Shown here one piece after another: positions 8,395 to 16,071 of a stretch of DNA of 33,983 bases. The position numbers and the translations under genes are program-made. The stretch covers positions 1-33,983 of the forward strand of contig CANRHV010000030.1 of NCBI GenBank assembly GCA_947630505.1, given 5' to 3'. The DNA is from an uncultured Monoglobus sp. GTDB lineage: Bacteria; Bacillota; Clostridia; Monoglobales; Monoglobaceae. The notes beneath the pieces are model-generated. The model was given only the letters and a program-made list of their open reading frames with translations, was not told where the DNA came from and ran no database searches. Each line of letters starts with the position of its first letter. Within the stretch, counting starts at the first letter, position 1.

Positions 8395-8426
8395 CACCGA
8401 GCCGTTTTTCGGTCCGCGGTGTTTTT
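8395..8426 (+). terminator. Riboswitch expression-platform terminator 1
   Basis: CACCG-AG-CCG (8395-8404) pairs with CGG-TCCG-CGGTG (8410-8421) around a TTTTT loop and is followed by TTTTT (8422-8426). It stands 46 bases after the B12 box. Confidence 0.6.
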
Positions 8427-8429
8427 GTG

Positions 8430-8454
8430 CCTGCGCCCTGCGCGGGTATTTTTT
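8430..8454 (+). terminator. Riboswitch expression-platform terminator 2
   Basis: CCTGCGC (8430-8436) pairs with GCGCGGG (8440-8446), one G-U pair, loop CCT, followed by TATTTTTT. It ends 9 bases before the ribosome binding site of the SLH/DUF4430 gene, so readthrough of both hairpins would be needed for expression. Confidence 0.65.
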
Positions 8455-8478
8455 ATAATTATTAAAGGAGGACTTTTT

Positions 8479-11379
8479 ATGACAGCAAAGAAACAGACAA
8501 CAAAACTCGCCGCCATCCTGCTGGCGGTCATCATGGCAATGCAGACATTTTGTCTCGGCGCTGCCGCTGCTGACGAGAGCGAGACAGTCACCGTTATGAT
8601 CTCGGACGAGGCCGTGATCATGCCGCCGACCGAGATCTCGGTCAGCCCCGACGAGGCGGAGAAGTACGGCTATCCCGACGACCCGACGACCGTGAGCGTT
8701 TTTGACGCGATGACAGCCGCTCATAAATATCTTTTGGGCGGAGACTTCACGGCGGACACCGCGAAGAATTACCTGAATATCACCGAATCGGGATTTGTGG
8801 ACCTGATACTCGGCGACAACCGAGCGTCGGGCTTTCTCACGGACGGCATACAGCCGAACGACGGCGTGCTGAACCCGCTTTACGGCTCATACAGCGCGTA
8901 CACGGCGGACAAGGCATACCTAAACGGCGGAGAGACCCTTGACATATTCTTCTATCAGGACCAAGATTTCTACAGCGATTACTACTCCGCCTTTGACAGG
9001 TCGGAAATAACCGCCGCTCCCGGAGAGGAAATAACCCTTAGTCTCAGCGGCTACATGACATTTTATGGCGCGTACCCCGCGGACATGATCGAGGAATCCA
9101 CCGAGCCGCTGGCGGACATCGCGATTCTAAGCGGAACCGACGAAAACGATCTGATCGATAGCGGCATAACGACGGACGAGAACGGCGCGTTTTCGATCAG
9201 CTTCGACGAGCCGGGCACGTATTATATTTCGGCCGAAAGCGCTTCGGACGGGTTCACGTATTTTATACCGCCTTGGTGCCGCGTCACCGTTGCGGACGAT
9301 CGGGCTACAGCCGAACCGTCGGAAACGCCCTTGGCCGAACCGTCGGCCGAGCCCTCGAATGCGCCATCCGAGGATATCGAGACGAAAGATCGAATTCCCG
9401 TGCTGCTTGACAACATATCAAGATCATACGCGGACACGAGCGACCCGTGGGCGCTGTTTGACATGGCTCGCGGCGGATACGAAACAACTCTTTCGGACAA
9501 GGCCGCCTCGCTCCAAAAGCTGACCGACGAGGCGTATTCCGCCGACACGATAGGCGCGGTCTCCAAATACGGCCTGGCTATAGGCGCCCTCGGGGGAAAT
9601 CTCAAAAAGCTCACAACATCGGACGGCGGACAATTTGACCTGATCGACAAGCTATCGTCCTTTGAGCCCTCGGATATATCCTATATAACCGACGCGGTTT
9701 TCGCGATGACGGTCTACGACTCGGGGAATTACACCGTCGGCGGCAACCTGACGCGCGATGCTTTGCTTGACTACATACTCACGAGCCGAAACAGCGACGG
9801 CATCTGGGGGTACGAGTGGGGCGGACAGAGCTTCCCCGACTATGACTCGACCGCCATGGCGCTGAACGCGTTGGCGAAATACTATAGCGCAAGCTCCGCC
9901 AAAGCAGCGGGACTGAGCGAGGAAACCTACGGCCAAATCAAGTCCGCCGTTTCGGATATAATCAATATTCTGTCCGCGGCCCAGAGTGAAAGCGGCACGT
10001 TCTACAGCTCGAACACCGACGCGATGGTAGTGATCGGCCTTGCCGCCGTCGGGGTCGACCCGTCAAGCGACGCGCGCTTTGTTAAAGGCGGCAGCGTGAT
10101 CGACGGTCTTACGGGCTACGCTCTACTCGACAACAGCGGATTCGGATTTTCGGACAACGCCGAATTTAACGCTCTCGCCACCGAGCAGAGCTTCCGCGCC
10201 CTGATCGCGTACAGCGCGTTTAAAAACGGCGGCGGCAAGCCGTTTAATATTTATACCGACAAAATAACCGTCCCGAGCGGCTCGGGCGGCGGATCGGGTT
10301 CGGGCGGAGGCTCCGGCTCAGGCGGCTTTGACTCGGGCAAGATAACGGTTTATGTCACTCTAAAGGGCGACACCGTCCACGGCAGCGAAAAGCACAGCGG
10401 CGCCTATCCCACATGGATCGCCGAGACCGCAACAACCGTATCAAATGGCGGCAAGGCCTCGGACGCGGTCAAGGCGGCGCTTTCGGCGAAAGGCTACACC
10501 GCCGACGGCATCGACAGCGGATACATAAGATCGGTCACCACACCCGACGGCGTGAAGCTGAGCGAGTTTGACAACGGCAAAAACAGCGGCTGGCTGTACA
10601 CCGTGAATGGAGTTTCGCCCTCGGTGGGGATCGGTTCTTACACCCTAAAGGACGGCGACCGCGTTGTGCTGTATTACAGCGACGACTACACAAAAGAAAG
10701 CGGCTCAAGCGGCGGCGGTTGGTCGGGCGGCGGCTCGTTCGGCGGCACAGCGACGCAGAGCACCGCAGCGCCGACGCCGACGCAAGCGCCAAAAGAAACT
10801 CCTTCTTCCGCTCCCTCCTCTCCCGCTCCTGCAGATAAAAGCGGATTTATCGACGTGCCCGCCGAGCATTGGGCTTATGACTATATAATGAAGCTCAGCG
10901 CCGGCGAAATTTTGAGCGGCTATCCCGACGGCAGCTTTATGCCCGACGGAAACATCACCCGCGCCGAGCTGACCGCGGTGCTCTGCCGCGCCTTCGGAAA
11001 CGGCGGAACCGCCGAATATCAAAGCGGCTTGTTCTCGGATGTGAGCCCGGGCGACTGGCACTCGGGCTATATCGCATGGGCGAGCGGCGCGGGATATGTG
11101 AACGGTTATCCCGACGGCAGCTTCCTGCCCGACAACGACATCACTCGCGAGGACATATGCGTGATATTGGCGAGGATATGCGGCGCTCTCGGAAAATCCG
11201 AAGGCGCGCGGATGGCCGAGCCTTTCGCCGACCAAAGCGAGATATCCGATTACGCGACAGACGGCGTTCAAAAAATGCGGAGCATGGGAATAGTCGGCGG
11301 CAAGGAAAACAATATGTTTGAGCCTAAGGCTCCCGCGACCCGCGCCGAGGCCGCCAAAATGATCTGCGGCCTCCTGTAG
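8479..11379 (+). CDS. Secreted SLH-anchored transcobalamin/intrinsic-factor-like corrinoid-binding protein (DUF4430)
   Basis: The product is 966 residues, starting at the ATG at 8479 behind AAAGGAGGA (8463-8471). Residues 1-31 are a signal peptide. About 34-165 looks like a diverged DUF4430 (TVSVFDAM...GGETLDIFFY), then an Ig-like stretch and a Pro/Ser/Glu linker (about 275-300). About 310-590 is an all-helical repeat region with prenyltransferase-like motifs (DGIWGYEWGGQ, DSTAMALNALAKYY, TDAMVVIGLAAVGVD), as in the alpha6-alpha6 barrel of intrinsic factor and transcobalamin. A Gly/Ser linker leads to a clear DUF4430 domain (about 618-736: SGWLYTVNGVSP, YTLKDGDRVVLYY). Three SLH domains (about 788-840, 851-905, 914-966) anchor it to the wall. 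The order barrel then DUF4430 matches human transcobalamin. With the riboswitch, surface capture of cobalamin or related corrinoids is the best inference. No transporter is adjacent. Confidence 0.8.
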   Translation: MTAKKQTTKLAAILLAVIMAMQTFCLGAAAADESETVTVMISDEAVIMPPTEISVSPDEAEKYGYPDDPTTVSVFDAMTAAHKYLLGGDFTADTAKNYLNITESGFVDLILGDNRASGFLTDGIQPNDGVLNPLYGSYSAYTADKAYLNGGETLDIFFYQDQDFYSDYYSAFDRSEITAAPGEEITLSLSGYMTFYGAYPADMIEESTEPLADIAILSGTDENDLIDSGITTDENGAFSISFDEPGTYYISAESASDGFTYFIPPWCRVTVADDRATAEPSETPLAEPSAEPSNAPSEDIETKDRIPVLLDNISRSYADTSDPWALFDMARGGYETTLSDKAASLQKLTDEAYSADTIGAVSKYGLAIGALGGNLKKLTTSDGGQFDLIDKLSSFEPSDISYITDAVFAMTVYDSGNYTVGGNLTRDALLDYILTSRNSDGIWGYEWGGQSFPDYDSTAMALNALAKYYSASSAKAAGLSEETYGQIKSAVSDIINILSAAQSESGTFYSSNTDAMVVIGLAAVGVDPSSDARFVKGGSVIDGLTGYALLDNSGFGFSDNAEFNALATEQSFRALIAYSAFKNGGGKPFNIYTDKITVPSGSGGGSGSGGGSGSGGFDSGKITVYVTLKGDTVHGSEKHSGAYPTWIAETATTVSNGGKASDAVKAALSAKGYTADGIDSGYIRSVTTPDGVKLSEFDNGKNSGWLYTVNGVSPSVGIGSYTLKDGDRVVLYYSDDYTKESGSSGGGWSGGGSFGGTATQSTAAPTPTQAPKETPSSAPSSPAPADKSGFIDVPAEHWAYDYIMKLSAGEILSGYPDGSFMPDGNITRAELTAVLCRAFGNGGTAEYQSGLFSDVSPGDWHSGYIAWASGAGYVNGYPDGSFLPDNDITREDICVILARICGALGKSEGARMAEPFADQSEISDYATDGVQKMRSMGIVGGKENNMFEPKAPATRAEAAKMICGLL

Positions 11380-11389
11380 AGTGCAACAC

Positions 11390-11421
11390 AAAAGCTCCCG
11401 AATTCGATTTCGGGAGCTTTT
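11390..11421. terminator. Bidirectional intrinsic terminator
   Basis: AAAAGCTCCCGAA (11390-11402) and TTCGGGAGCTTTT (11409-11421) form a perfect 13-bp stem with a 6-base loop, flanked by A and T runs. It sits between the convergent SLH/DUF4430 gene and the copper-amine-oxidase-like gene and can serve both. Confidence 0.9.
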
Positions 11422-11438
11422 ATTATTGACTTAAAATT

Positions 11439-12248
11439 TTAATCTCCGTATATTCCGGCTCGGTCGTTCACAACGAAATATCTGAGATCATCCTCGGTGA
11501 GCCTGAGCCTTCCGTAAGCGTCGCCTTTTATATAACCCTTGTTGACAAGCTTTGTCACCGTGGGAACAGCCCAGTCGGGCATGTTGGCGTCGATATAATC
11601 ATAGTACACAGTGGTGTCCGTCGCGGCATTTGCCGTGGAATTATTCGCGGCCACCTGCTGAACCGGGATCTTATACTCGGTCGGCTTTGTCGCGGTGGGT
11701 CTCTGGTACTCGGCGATACTCATGCCGTTTATCCAGATATTGACCGCCTTGTTCTCGCTCACATAGTACATGGTCGCGCCCAAAGCGGTGAGGTCGCCCA
11801 CATAAATAAAGGTGTAGCCCGTGATTCCGGAAAAGCCCTGGACCTGATACTCGTAATCGTTTATGTATACCTTAATGCTCGAGGCGTACACGTCGCACTG
11901 TTTGGTGCCCAGCTGGCTGTCTTTGGGCAGGTAAACCGGGATCGGGTTGGGGTACATATTCGAGTTTCTGAATATGCGCAGCGTGCGGTTCGCGCTGTCC
12001 CACAGCACGTCAAATCCGTACTTGCTCAAATCCTCAACCGCCACCATAGGATATCCGTTGACGATCCAAGATGGGATGGCGTAGTGGTTAATATAGGTCA
12101 CAATATCGGTATACTGCGCCTGACCCACATACTCGCCGGCCTTTTGTATAGCCTTGTAATCGGCCGAAACCGGAACCGCAAACAGCGAAACCAGCAGAAC
12201 GACGGCTATACAAATCGAAATAAGTCTTTTGGATACAATCTTTTTCAT
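11439..12248 (-). CDS. Secreted protein with copper-amine-oxidase-stalk-like domains and degenerate SLH-like end
   Basis: The product is 269 residues. Two ATGs compete: the first abuts AAGGAG with no spacing, so I chose the second (12246-12248, MKKIVSKR), 9 bases away. A signal peptide covers about residues 1-29. Two consecutive stalk-type modules follow, the first with IVNGYPMVAVEDLSKYGFDV then WDSANRTLRIFRN, the second with KVYINDYEYQVQGFSG then TFIYVGDLTALGA. They resemble the copper amine oxidase N-terminal domain found in many Clostridia surface proteins; no copper site is implied. The last about 45 residues (PDWAVPTVTKLVNKGYIKGD...LRLTEDDL) look like one degenerate SLH repeat. Function unknown; likely a wall or S-layer-associated protein. 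It lies in its own transcription unit. Confidence 0.7.
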   Translation of the reverse strand: MKKIVSKRLISICIAVVLLVSLFAVPVSADYKAIQKAGEYVGQAQYTDIVTYINHYAIPSWIVNGYPMVAVEDLSKYGFDVLWDSANRTLRIFRNSNMYPNPIPVYLPKDSQLGTKQCDVYASSIKVYINDYEYQVQGFSGITGYTFIYVGDLTALGATMYYVSENKAVNIWINGMSIAEYQRPTATKPTEYKIPVQQVAANNSTANAATDTTVYYDYIDANMPDWAVPTVTKLVNKGYIKGDAYGRLRLTEDDLRYFVVNDRAGIYGD

Positions 12249-12313
12249 ATAACGCATCTCCTTTCACAGTTTTATATGCAAAGACGTATCGCCTTTTATC
12301 CGCGTTTTATGTC

Positions 12314-12341
12314 TCTATAGTATTAGACGACATTTTTTCAA
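12314..12341 (-). promoter_or_regulatory. Possible promoter of the stalk-like gene
   Basis: On the minus strand TTGAAA (12336-12341), a 16-base spacer and TATAGA (12314-12319) lie upstream of the start. Both boxes are one or two bases off consensus. The flanking stretch to 12446 is very AT-rich and shows no gene or clear terminator. Confidence 0.35.
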
Positions 12342-12446
12342 AAAAGTTGCATTTGTTTTTCAATTTGTTTAAATATTATACATAATATATTATATCAAAT
12401 ATTTTTAAAAATGCAAGTATTTTTTTAAATCTTTTAAAATTAAAAT

Positions 12447-15400
12447 TTATCTCATGACAACGGTTATGTTTGTCGCGCCCAGCCGTATCTGCGTGAATAC
12501 CTCGCAGCCCTGCTCTATATCCGACGCGTCGCCGACGTAGAGCTTGCGGCTGTTTTTGTTATAGACATAGACCGAGCCCGCTGTCGGCACCGTTCTTAAT
12601 ATATTCTCGCCGCCCGCCGATATCAAAAACTTGTCGGCGAACCTATGCTCGACCGTGCCGAAGGCTGTGTACAGCTCGCTGTAATACTGATCGGCTGTGA
12701 GCGCTCCGTAGTCGCCGAGATTTTTCTCGTAGTAGGCGCCTTGCTCTATAACGTCGCGCGTCAGCAGCATGCGGAAGGCGGAGCATACTCCGTCGCGCTC
12801 CGAGAACTGCATGACCTCGCCCGCGCTGAACGGGTTTTCGCCGTTCTTTGTAGACCTCTCGACATATCCCGCGATCCACGAGCCCGTCCTGTCAGCGGCG
12901 CCCTCGCTGTCAAACACGATCTCGCGCTTTTCGCCGTTCACGTAGGCCGTCAGACTGAGCTGCTCGGCGCCGTCCTCGGCTATATATTTGCCCGCGCTCT
13001 CGATAACGCAGACCGAACTGTAGTTATACACCGCGCCGCTGTCGTCGGCGCTCTTTATCACGACCGCTCCCGCCTTGTACTCGTCGCTCAAATCGAATAT
13101 CTGAACGTTATAGGCGGTGTCTGACAGCAGATCGGACTTTCCTCCCACTCTGTACTTGGTCAGATCCGATGTGTCATTCGGCACCGTGAAAACCTTGGTT
13201 GAGGAATCAAGCTGATACTTTGACGCGAACACGCTCAGGCTGTCGTAATACTTTGCGGACTCAGAAACGTAATTCCTCGCGAATCTGGCGGCGTCGGGCG
13301 CGCCGTTTATATCGTCGGCCGTTTGGAGCTCGCCTATCGAGCCGTCGGCCTTTGTTGTGAATTTGACAAGCTGCGGCTGAAGCTCCCCAAACTTGTCGAG
13401 AGAGAACCTCTCGCCGTTTAAAATCGATGACGACTTCGCGGTCAGCGTCTCAGCCTTGCCGCTCTCGGTCACGACCTGAAGCAGGACCGAATTCGAGAAC
13501 GCGTCTCCCGACAGGTCAACCGATTTGAGATAGCCGTATCTCATTGCTGAAGTCGACTCGGAGCTGTCGGCGATATTTCCGTTTATGTCAAGATAGGCGG
13601 TTATCTCCCCGTCCGAGGCGTTCAGCTCGCGGCCGCTGTTTTTGAAATACTCCGACAGAGCGTAGCTCTCGCCGCCGATTATATACTCATTTTCATTTCG
13701 GTTCACCATGGTTACCTCGCCGACCGCGGTGTCAAGCGAAATCCTTATATCCACGATTTTTCCGTCGGGGCTTTTCGCGACATTCACGACCTGACCGCGC
13801 GACAGCATATAGTCGGGGTCATACTCGATTTTTTCACCGTCGCAGCTCAGCATTATCTTTTCCGCTTCGTCAAGATGCAGATTGACCGCGCCTGTATTCT
13901 TATCGCTTATCACGCCGCCGAGACGCGCGGAGCTGCTTGGGATATACGTGTCAAAATCATATATAAGAACATAGTCCGCGCCGACGCCGCGATTGGAAAT
14001 GAGCTTCATAAAGCCGCATTTAAACGGCAGCTTTCCGTCCTCCAAAAGCCCCGCGCGGGTCAGATATTGATAGTTGTAAATTATCTTCGCATCCGCGCTC
14101 AGCCGCGCCAGCCGCTCGTTTCCTTCGACCTCGTAGTATATCGTCCCGTTCTCAAATCTGTCGTAAGCGTTATAGTCTATATCGGTCACGGATGTTCCGC
14201 TTTCGGCCTCGAAATACACTGCGGTGTATTCGCCGCCGTTATTTTTAAGGTACACTGTGCCGCGCATTCCGAGATAGGGAAGCATGTCAAAACCGCCGAT
14301 GTTATAAATCTCTCCGCCGATCATAAAGCGCGAGCCGCTTGTGTTGCTTTCGGCGTACACGCCCGCTCCTCCCACGTCGGTCACCTCTCCCACGCGGGTT
14401 ATTATATCGTGGTAACGGCTGAGTATCGTCTCGTCGCCGTAAGTGTACACATTGTTTCCGCCGTAGGTGTTCTGCGCCACGACCGGCACATCGAGGGCAT
14501 TGTCCATAAGCTCAGCCGCCTCGCCGCGTATCAGAGGTTTTTCGTAGTCATTTCCGAGCCCGCCGAGCAGCGACAGCCTCGACGCCTCGCGCAGAAATCC
14601 CTCGGGATAGCCGCCGCGGTCGAGCGCCGTCGCGGTATATCCCAGCGACGAGACCATGATCTTGATCGCGTCTTGAAGCGTTATATTGTCCTCGGGATTA
14701 AAGTTCCCGTTCTCGTCGCCGTTCACAACGCCCAACGAATAGAGCGCGTATATAGCACCCGCTCCCCAGTAATCGGGAGCGACATCCGAAAATACTTCTT
14801 TAAATCCGCTCGGGTTCACGGTTTCATTGAGCGCCAGCAGCCTTGACACCATAGAGCTGAACTCGGCCCGTGTTATCGTGCCCTCGGGGTTAAACTCGGT
14901 TTCGCTGTAGCCGCTGATTAGGTCTAAGTTTTTGAGCTTGGCGGTGGAGCCGTAAAACTCCGTGCCGACGCAGTCGGCGAATCCGATATTGTCGGTAACG
15001 CGGCTTTTGAGCTCCACGCTCTCAATGCAGGGAGACCAAGGCGTGCCGCCGATATTTCCGAAGGTCAATCTGATCTTATCCGCTTCCTCGGGCAGCTTTT
15101 TGAGGCTGTAGTGCACGGGTATCCACTTGCCCGAAACCGAGTCTTGAGTTATTATCGGATTGAATTTTTTATAATTTTCGCCGTCCGCCGAATACTCGAA
15201 TGTAAAGTGCGATATCGCCTCGTTCGGCGCGTAAGCCGTGTGGAACACAAGATAACCGTTTTGCGGCGCGTCATACTCTATCCATTCAGCCTCGGAGGTC
15301 ACTCTTATCAGGTGGGTGTCGTCGCCGCTGAAGGCGTACTTGTTTTCCTCGGTGACTACGTCTATCGCCAGCCCCTCACTGTGGGCGGTCGATACAGAAA

Positions 15401-15548
15401 AGTCCGCCAGATCGTCAAACATGACAAAATCGGATGCGGCGCCGCTCTCCTCGGCTCCCGCTATATCAAACTGCGGAACCAAAAGCAGAGCAGCCAGGAC
15501 CGCCGCGGTTATTATTCTTAAGTATTTTTTGGATTTAAAACTCATCAT
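12447..15548 (-). CDS. Large secreted SLH-domain protein with N-terminal beta-rich module
   Basis: The product is 1033 residues. I chose the ATG at 15546-15548 because GGGAG stands 7 bases upstream. Nearby in-frame TTG (15569) and ATG (15554) starts sit on or before that site. A signal peptide covers about residues 1-33. About 40-185 is a beta-rich module with YSADGENYKKF...GKWIPVHYSL...PWSPCIESVELK, related to one in the SLH-cohesin protein upstream. Three SLH repeats follow at about 189-240, 253-305 and 312-355; the second is clearest (YWGAGAIYALYSLGVVNGDE), the third degenerate. The remaining roughly 680 residues are beta-rich with recurring IGGE.Y and DGEITAYLDINGNI phrases and no recognised enzyme motif. 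It probably decorates or forms the S-layer. It lies 13 bp after nrdG and is probably co-transcribed with it. Confidence 0.8.
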   Translation of the reverse strand: MMSFKSKKYLRIITAAVLAALLLVPQFDIAGAEESGAASDFVMFDDLADFSVSTAHSEGLAIDVVTEENKYAFSGDDTHLIRVTSEAEWIEYDAPQNGYLVFHTAYAPNEAISHFTFEYSADGENYKKFNPIITQDSVSGKWIPVHYSLKKLPEEADKIRLTFGNIGGTPWSPCIESVELKSRVTDNIGFADCVGTEFYGSTAKLKNLDLISGYSETEFNPEGTITRAEFSSMVSRLLALNETVNPSGFKEVFSDVAPDYWGAGAIYALYSLGVVNGDENGNFNPEDNITLQDAIKIMVSSLGYTATALDRGGYPEGFLREASRLSLLGGLGNDYEKPLIRGEAAELMDNALDVPVVAQNTYGGNNVYTYGDETILSRYHDIITRVGEVTDVGGAGVYAESNTSGSRFMIGGEIYNIGGFDMLPYLGMRGTVYLKNNGGEYTAVYFEAESGTSVTDIDYNAYDRFENGTIYYEVEGNERLARLSADAKIIYNYQYLTRAGLLEDGKLPFKCGFMKLISNRGVGADYVLIYDFDTYIPSSSARLGGVISDKNTGAVNLHLDEAEKIMLSCDGEKIEYDPDYMLSRGQVVNVAKSPDGKIVDIRISLDTAVGEVTMVNRNENEYIIGGESYALSEYFKNSGRELNASDGEITAYLDINGNIADSSESTSAMRYGYLKSVDLSGDAFSNSVLLQVVTESGKAETLTAKSSSILNGERFSLDKFGELQPQLVKFTTKADGSIGELQTADDINGAPDAARFARNYVSESAKYYDSLSVFASKYQLDSSTKVFTVPNDTSDLTKYRVGGKSDLLSDTAYNVQIFDLSDEYKAGAVVIKSADDSGAVYNYSSVCVIESAGKYIAEDGAEQLSLTAYVNGEKREIVFDSEGAADRTGSWIAGYVERSTKNGENPFSAGEVMQFSERDGVCSAFRMLLTRDVIEQGAYYEKNLGDYGALTADQYYSELYTAFGTVEHRFADKFLISAGGENILRTVPTAGSVYVYNKNSRKLYVGDASDIEQGCEVFTQIRLGATNITVVMR

Positions 15549-15561
15549 ATCCATTCTCCCG

Positions 15562-16071
15562 TTATTCAAAAGTATATACGGTTTTTCCGCCGTCTTTCAT
15601 GGTTTTCTTGAGGTCTATCATGCGCTGGTTCTTGCTGCCGCGGAACCGTGTCAAGAGGCTCCGCTCGCTCATGATGAACCTGCCGTCGATCAGCACGTCC
15701 GCGATGTTCAAAAGCCGCAGAATATCGTTGTTTTCGCGGCTCATTTCCAAAAGCTGCTCAAAGGTATAGCCCGAGTAGACCGTCACGTTTTTGCCGCTTT
15801 CAACTATTTTCTCTCCCAGATCTGCCAGCGGTCCCGGCTGGCAGAAGGGCTCGCCGCCCGAAAACGTTATGCCGCTGAGCAGCGGATTCTTTTTGAACTC
15901 GTTAAATATATTCTCGGTGTCCTCATAGGCGCCGCCCGAAAAGTCGTGTGTCTCGGGATTGTGACAGCCGGGACAGTGATGGGGGCAGCCCTGCACGAAC
16001 AGCACGTATCTTATGCCCTCGCCGTCGGTTATAGACTCGGGGACGATCCCCGCGATTTTAAGCTTACTCAT
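15562..16071 (-). CDS. nrdG: Anaerobic ribonucleoside-triphosphate reductase activating protein
   Basis: The product is 169 residues, the usual NrdG length. The radical-SAM signature CPHHCPGC (residues 29-36) sits in the family context VLFVQGCPHHCPGCHNPETH, with FSGGEPF (about residues 70-76) as the SAM-binding GGE motif. NrdG uses a 4Fe-4S cluster and SAM to install the glycyl radical on class III ribonucleotide reductase NrdD, which makes dNTPs without oxygen. No nrdD is in the window. The gene overlaps the end of the SLH-cohesin gene by 8 bp and is followed 13 bp later by another SLH gene, an odd place for a nucleotide-metabolism gene. Pyruvate formate-lyase activase is less likely because of the short length. 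Confidence 0.9.
   Translation of the reverse strand: MSKLKIAGIVPESITDGEGIRYVLFVQGCPHHCPGCHNPETHDFSGGAYEDTENIFNEFKKNPLLSGITFSGGEPFCQPGPLADLGEKIVESGKNVTVYSGYTFEQLLEMSRENNDILRLLNIADVLIDGRFIMSERSLLTRFRGSKNQRMIDLKKTMKDGGKTVYTFE

Noticed and set aside
13875..14846. Plus-strand open frame of 323 codons inside the SLH protein
   Set aside because: Antisense shadow; the minus frame has a signal peptide and SLH motifs, and the plus frame has no ribosome binding site or domain.
15562..16071. Pyruvate formate-lyase activating enzyme
   Set aside because: The length (169 residues) and the CPHHCPGC context fit NrdG; formate-lyase activases are longer.
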